From: an uncultured Mollicutes bacterium
GTDB taxonomy: Bacteria > Bacillota_I > Bacilli_A > MAG-NZ
Assembly: GCA_913064935.1 (NCBI GenBank)
Contig: CAJYBF010000029.1
Coordinates: forward strand, 1-8,904
Length of the DNA stretch: 8,904 bases
Direction: 5' to 3'
A program made the position numbers and the translations under genes. Below the pieces are notes generated by a model. The model was given only the letters and a program-made list of their open reading frames with translations, had not been told where the DNA came from and ran no database searches. This document shows positions 5,191 through 8,904 of the stretch, piece by piece (position 1 is the stretch's first letter; the number at the start of each line of letters is the position of its first letter).

Positions 5191-6950
5191 TATTTGGTAA
5201 AGGATTAAATAAGTATTACTTGAAATATATTCATTTCTTCTTAATTGGAATTATAGCATTACTATTTGTAGACTATTTTCAATTAGAGATTCCCGAAGTT
5301 GTAAGAACTGTTCTTGATGGCTTGAGTAACGGGACAATGACAAAAGCACTATTACTTGATAGTGTAAAACTATTATTTCTATTTGCGATGGTAATAGTTG
5401 TAGGTAGATTTTTATGGAGATTCTTTATTCTAGGTGCAAGTAGAAGAATTGAGTTTCATTTGAGAAATGAAATGTTTGCACATTGCGAAAAATTGGATCA
5501 GGAGTTTTATCAAAAAAACAAAACTGGTGGTTTGATGGCATTCTTCATTAACGATCTAGAAGCAGTGAGACAGTCAATTGGATTCGGTGCTATAATGATG
5601 GTTGATGCTATCTTTATGGGATCATTAGCATTTTACAAGATGCTATCTATTAACTGGAAAATGACTTTGATAGCTGTGATTCCATTAGTTGTACTAGCAA
5701 TAATAGCGGGATACTTATCAAGACTAATGCATAAAAGATTTAGATTAAGACAAGAAGCTTATGAGCAAATGAGTGACTTTGTTAATGAGAACATGTCTGG
5801 AATACAAGTAATAAAGGCGTTCGTAAAAGAACCTAAAGAAATATTAGAATTTCTTAAAACAAACGCAAACAATCGTGATAAAACATACAATTTTATTAAA
5901 TTAGTGGCAGTTGTAGAAATAATGATGCGTTTCTTTATTACTGTAATTGTTATTGTTATTCTAGCTTACGGTGGGAATTTAATTAAAACTACAGCCGGAA
6001 CAATAGATGAATTTACTATTGGTGCGTTATTTGAGTATATTTCATACTTTATGGCGTTGATTTGGCCCATGATGGCAGTAGTTAGAGTTATTCAAATAGG
6101 GGCTGCTGGTAGAGCATCTCTAGAAAGAATAAACAGAATTTTGGACGAAGACATAAATATTAAAGATGGTGAAGTAGTAGAAATTGACCGAATCGAGGGT
6201 AATATAAGATTTGACAACTTGAAATTTGCGTATCCCGATTCTGACGTAGACCAACTAGAAAATATCAGTTTTGAAATTAAGGCTGGAGAAACTGTAGGAA
6301 TTATCGGTAGAACTGGATGCGGAAAAACTACATTAGTAGACTTATTAATGAGAGTTTATAATGTCGAAGAGAATTCGTTGTATATAGACGGGATTGACAT
6401 TATGAAGCTTCCAATCAGACAACTAAGACAACAAATCGGATATGTACCACAAGATGGATTCTTATTTAGTGACAATTTATACAAAAACATCGCTTTAGGA
6501 ATTGATAGAAGTGGAGATTATTACGATAAGGTAATAGAAGCAGCCGCACTTAGTGATGTTAATAAAAACATACAAGAGTTTAAAGAAGGTTACGAAACAG
6601 TTATAGGAGAGCGTGGTGTCACTTTAAGTGGTGGTCAAAAACAACGTGTTTCGATAGCTAGAGCGTTAATCAAGAATCCAAGCATTTTAATATTGGATGA
6701 TTCTGTTTCTGCAGTTGATACAAAAACTGAAGAAACTATTCTAGAGAATTTAGCAAGAGTTAGAAAAGGTAAGACTAACATTGTCATTGCTCATAGAATT
6801 TCATCAATAAAGAATGCTGATAGAATAGTACTAATGGATGATGGGAAAGTAATAGACGTTGGTTCCCATAACGAATTAGTAGGAAGAAGCGCGTTATACG
6901 CTGACATTGTGAATAGACAAAAACTTGAAGATGAAATTGAGGGCATATAA
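5187..6950 (+). CDS. ABC exporter half-transporter, degenerate-site subunit
   Basis: A 587-residue type IV (B-family) ABC exporter half: about six membrane helices in residues 10-310, then an ATPase domain. Visible motifs are the A-loop Tyr349, Walker A GRTGCGKTT (374-382), Q-loop Gln422, a canonical signature LSGGQ (480-484), Walker B LILDD (501-505), D-loop SAVD (508-511) and the H-loop His536 in IAHR. The Walker B ends in Asp505 where the catalytic Glu should be. That is typical of the 'degenerate' partner in heterodimeric exporters such as BmrC of BmrCD or TM287 of TM287/288. It likely moves hydrophobic drugs, lipids or peptides out of the cell together with the next gene product; the substrate is not deducible. 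The start at 5187 overlaps the marR stop (ATGA) and has GAGGTGG (5173-5179) 7 bases upstream, so it can be translated independently of the broken marR. Confidence 0.93.
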   Translation: MIFGKGLNKYYLKYIHFFLIGIIALLFVDYFQLEIPEVVRTVLDGLSNGTMTKALLLDSVKLLFLFAMVIVVGRFLWRFFILGASRRIEFHLRNEMFAHCEKLDQEFYQKNKTGGLMAFFINDLEAVRQSIGFGAIMMVDAIFMGSLAFYKMLSINWKMTLIAVIPLVVLAIIAGYLSRLMHKRFRLRQEAYEQMSDFVNENMSGIQVIKAFVKEPKEILEFLKTNANNRDKTYNFIKLVAVVEIMMRFFITVIVIVILAYGGNLIKTTAGTIDEFTIGALFEYISYFMALIWPMMAVVRVIQIGAAGRASLERINRILDEDINIKDGEVVEIDRIEGNIRFDNLKFAYPDSDVDQLENISFEIKAGETVGIIGRTGCGKTTLVDLLMRVYNVEENSLYIDGIDIMKLPIRQLRQQIGYVPQDGFLFSDNLYKNIALGIDRSGDYYDKVIEAAALSDVNKNIQEFKEGYETVIGERGVTLSGGQKQRVSIARALIKNPSILILDDSVSAVDTKTEETILENLARVRKGKTNIVIAHRISSIKNADRIVLMDDGKVIDVGSHNELVGRSALYADIVNRQKLEDEIEGI

Positions 6951-8587
6951 TGGAATATCAAGATAGCAAAGTAGATCGCTCAATGTCCGATATCGTCATA
7001 ATCAAACGTCTAACTAAGTATGCAAAACCATATTTAAAAGAGTTTACTATTACCATTATATTAATGTTGTTTGCGGTTGGTATTCAATTGCTTCAGCCAT
7101 ATATATTTGGAGTTAAGATATTTGGAGTATTTGAAGAACCACAATTTGAGATGAAAACATTATTCATGTTTTTGGCACTATATTTCTCAATAACAGCTGT
7201 GGCAAGCGTTACTTCATATTTCCAACAAATAATTCTACAAAAAGTAGGACAAAATATTGTTTATGATATCCGTGAGGAAATTTTTACACACATGGAACAT
7301 CAATCAATAAATTATTTAAACAATCAACCTACTGGTGTATTAGTATCTAGAATAACAAACGATACGAACACTGTTAGTGAGATGTACACAAGTGTACTAG
7401 TAAATATGTCAAGAGATTTACTAACAGTAGTAGGTATTATTGGAGCAATGCTCTACTTGAACGCTAAGTTAGCTGGACTTGTAATAATTGTTGTACCTGT
7501 ATTACTAGTATCCTCTTATTTATTTAGAAGAGTATCTAGAAGTATTTATAGAAAAGTTAGAAAAAATGTAGCAATGATAAACGCATTCCTAAGTGAGCAT
7601 TTATCAGGGATGAAGATTGTTCAAATATTCAATCAAGAAGCAGAGAAATTCGATGATTTTGTTATTGAGAATAAAAGGTTAAGAAAGACACAACTACAAC
7701 AAATACTAGCCTTTGCATTCTATAGACCAACTATTTATTTCTTACATATAACAGCAATAAGTATTGTAATACTTTACGGAGGATTTCAAGTTATTGACGG
7801 ATTAATGGGAATTGCTTTAGTAATAACTTTTAAAACATATGTTGATAATTTATTCCAGCCGATCCAGATGCTAGCTGAACAATTTAATATACTTCAATCT
7901 GCATTAGCTTCAAGTGAAAGAATATTCGGAATTTTGGATGATGACCAATCTATGGTAGAAGATGTAGATGCAATTGATTTAGACGACATTAAAGGATCAA
8001 TAGAGTTCAAAAATGTATGGTTTAAATATATCGAAGATGAATGGATTTTGAAAGATGTTTCATTCAAGATCAATCCAAAAGAATCATACGCTTTCGTAGG
8101 AGCAACTGGGGCTGGTAAAACTACTATCCTTAAGTTAATAACGCGTGATTGGGATATTCAAAGAGGACAAATTCTAATTGATGGAATTGACATTAAGAAG
8201 ATAAAACTTAGTAGTTTACGTAAGTACATTGGCGTTATGCTTCAAGATGTATTCATGTTCTCTGGTACCGTTAAATCAAATATAACATTAAAAGATGATG
8301 AAATTTCGGACAAGGAAATGATTGATGCTGCGACTTATGTAAATGCAAATCAATTCATAGAAAAACTTCCGAATCAATATGAAGATGCTGTTACTGAAAG
8401 AGGACTAAACTTCTCCCAAGGACAACGTCAACTAATATCTTTTGCAAGAACCTTAGTACACAAGCCTAGTGTTATGATTCTAGATGAAGCTACTGCTAAT
8501 ATAGACACAGAACCTGAGCAACTTATTCAAGATTCTCTTAATAAAATCATGAATATTGGCTGCCCGCACTGCCGATTCAATTTCTAA
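6950..8587 (+). CDS. ABC exporter half-transporter, consensus-site subunit, truncated
   Basis: The second exporter half, 545 residues as read, of which roughly the first 534 are genuine. A membrane domain (about 30-320) is followed by an ATPase with Walker A GATGAGKTT (384-392), Q-loop Gln432, Walker B VMILDE with catalytic Glu513, and D-loop ANID (516-519). The signature is FSQGQ (488-492) instead of LSGGQ, the usual mark of the partner of a Walker-B-degenerate subunit (BmrD/YheH-like). Homology ends at LNKIM (residue 534, base 8551). The remaining 11 residues, with two Cys and one His, do not resemble any ABC protein and come from unrelated sequence after the break. The H-loop His and about 60 C-terminal residues are missing; the usual length is about 590-600. 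The start at 6950 shares a base with the previous stop (TAATG), with GAGGG at 6939-6943. Confidence 0.92.
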   Translation: MEYQDSKVDRSMSDIVIIKRLTKYAKPYLKEFTITIILMLFAVGIQLLQPYIFGVKIFGVFEEPQFEMKTLFMFLALYFSITAVASVTSYFQQIILQKVGQNIVYDIREEIFTHMEHQSINYLNNQPTGVLVSRITNDTNTVSEMYTSVLVNMSRDLLTVVGIIGAMLYLNAKLAGLVIIVVPVLLVSSYLFRRVSRSIYRKVRKNVAMINAFLSEHLSGMKIVQIFNQEAEKFDDFVIENKRLRKTQLQQILAFAFYRPTIYFLHITAISIVILYGGFQVIDGLMGIALVITFKTYVDNLFQPIQMLAEQFNILQSALASSERIFGILDDDQSMVEDVDAIDLDDIKGSIEFKNVWFKYIEDEWILKDVSFKINPKESYAFVGATGAGKTTILKLITRDWDIQRGQILIDGIDIKKIKLSSLRKYIGVMLQDVFMFSGTVKSNITLKDDEISDKEMIDAATYVNANQFIEKLPNQYEDAVTERGLNFSQGQRQLISFARTLVHKPSVMILDEATANIDTEPEQLIQDSLNKIMNIGCPHCRFNF

Positions 8588-8629
8588 TTGTGTCGCATCT
8601 GTCCTGCCATACAACAGATTAACACGAAT
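8540..8629 (-). pseudogene. Fragment of a third ABC ATPase domain, inverted
   Basis: Read on the minus strand from 8629 to 8540, the frame gives IRVNLLYGRTDATQLEIESA then VRAANIHDFI. This matches the stretch just after the Q-loop in ABC exporters (typically iReNIlyGrpdATdeei.eAa.aAniHdFI). It differs from the equivalent part of both ABC genes in this window, so it is a third gene. Its codons include GGC, CGG and GCC, unlike the AGA-rich host genes. The frame upstream (minus strand, to about 8697) is open but not ABC-like, and downstream it runs antisense through the intact ABC gene, so only about 30 residues remain. It overlaps the ABC gene at 8540-8553. Confidence 0.65.
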
Positions 8630-8904
8630 TGCAGCTATATGATTCAGCCACCCCCACCTTATTCTTCGTCTTAGGGTTAATATGGGCGATAATAGTCAGT
8701 ATTGGCCATTTATTATATGTTGGACCACTCCTTGACAAGTAGATACTTTTCTAAGCTATGAAAAACATAACAGAATTAGCTTGAACCTACATTTATACTC
8801 ATGAATAAGAAAACTCGCTGAGTTTGAATCTAACTTCGTCAGAAAAGGCATGTTGCTCTATCCCTTGCTCATGCATAACCTATAGGATATTGCCATCCCT
8901 CATT
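8554..8904. other. Non-coding or chimeric tail with foreign composition
   Basis: From the break in the ABC gene to the window end there is no ORF above about 45 codons in any frame I followed, and line counts give about 38% G+C against roughly 30% in the preceding genes. One piece is the inverted ABC ATPase fragment. Two short overlapping ORFs (plus 8623-8742, hydrophobic; minus 8619-8750) cannot be assigned. I see no terminal inverted repeats, transposase motif, RNA gene or attachment site. A misjoined or low-quality contig end is as likely as a real rearrangement. Confidence 0.6.

Noticed and set aside
8623..8742. Short plus-strand ORF encoding a hydrophobic, membrane-helix-like peptide
   Set aside because: Only 39 codons, no start with a ribosome site, no recognised family, and it lies in the doubtful tail. 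A minus-strand ORF of similar size overlaps it, so neither can be preferred.
8619..8750. Short minus-strand ORF containing LTIIAH, reminiscent of an ABC H-loop
   Set aside because: The match is six residues, lacks the following Arg and the normal context, and is out of order relative to the neighbouring ABC fragment. Treated as chance.

Overview
This is an AT-rich window (roughly 30% G+C by eye over most of its length). Strong purine-rich Shine-Dalgarno sites, TTG/GTG starts on regulators, AGA as the main arginine codon, short intergenic gaps with U-tailed hairpins and sigma-A-type promoters all point to a low-GC Bacillota (Firmicutes) or a close relative. Every convincing gene is on the plus strand, and the genetic code appears standard (Trp is always TGG). 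I cannot name the genus.

Layout. 1-521 is the C-terminal end of a FAD-dependent dehydrogenase. 582-1712 is a complete 6-phosphofructokinase ending in a UUCG-loop terminator. 1798-2520 is a MerR-family regulator with a TipAS-type drug-sensing domain. Its promoter has the 19-bp spacer typical of MerR targets, filled almost exactly by a perfect 9-1-9 palindrome, so autoregulation is readable from the DNA. 2606-4004 is a two-gene unit: a RimJ/RimL-like GNAT acetyltransferase and, one base later, a DegV-family fatty-acid-binding protein. 4094-4624 is a second, unrelated GNAT acetyltransferase. From 4690 a MarR-ABC-ABC operon begins: a sigma-A promoter, a palindromic operator over the -10/start region, a marR gene with an in-frame TGA, then two half-size ABC exporter subunits joined by ATGA and TAATG overlaps.

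How the genes work together. The two ABC subunits look like an asymmetric heterodimeric exporter. The first has a degenerate Walker B (Asp in place of the catalytic Glu) and a canonical LSGGQ. The second has a normal Walker B Glu and a degenerate FSQGQ signature. Paired, they would give one consensus and one degenerate ATP site. A MarR repressor upstream of such a pair is a common drug- or stress-responsive arrangement (RcrRPQ of streptococci is one example).

What is unusual. The operon is damaged at both ends as given. The marR frame is cut by TGA exactly where the conserved wing arginine belongs. The second ABC gene breaks off just before its H-loop. After the break (about 8554) the sequence turns richer in G+C and has no long ORF. 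At the join a piece of a third, different ABC ATPase can be read on the minus strand, sharing about 14 bp with the ABC gene. This looks like an inverted, microhomology-type junction, either a real rearrangement or a chimeric contig end. I see no tRNA, rRNA, CRISPR array, complete insertion sequence or clearly novel system.
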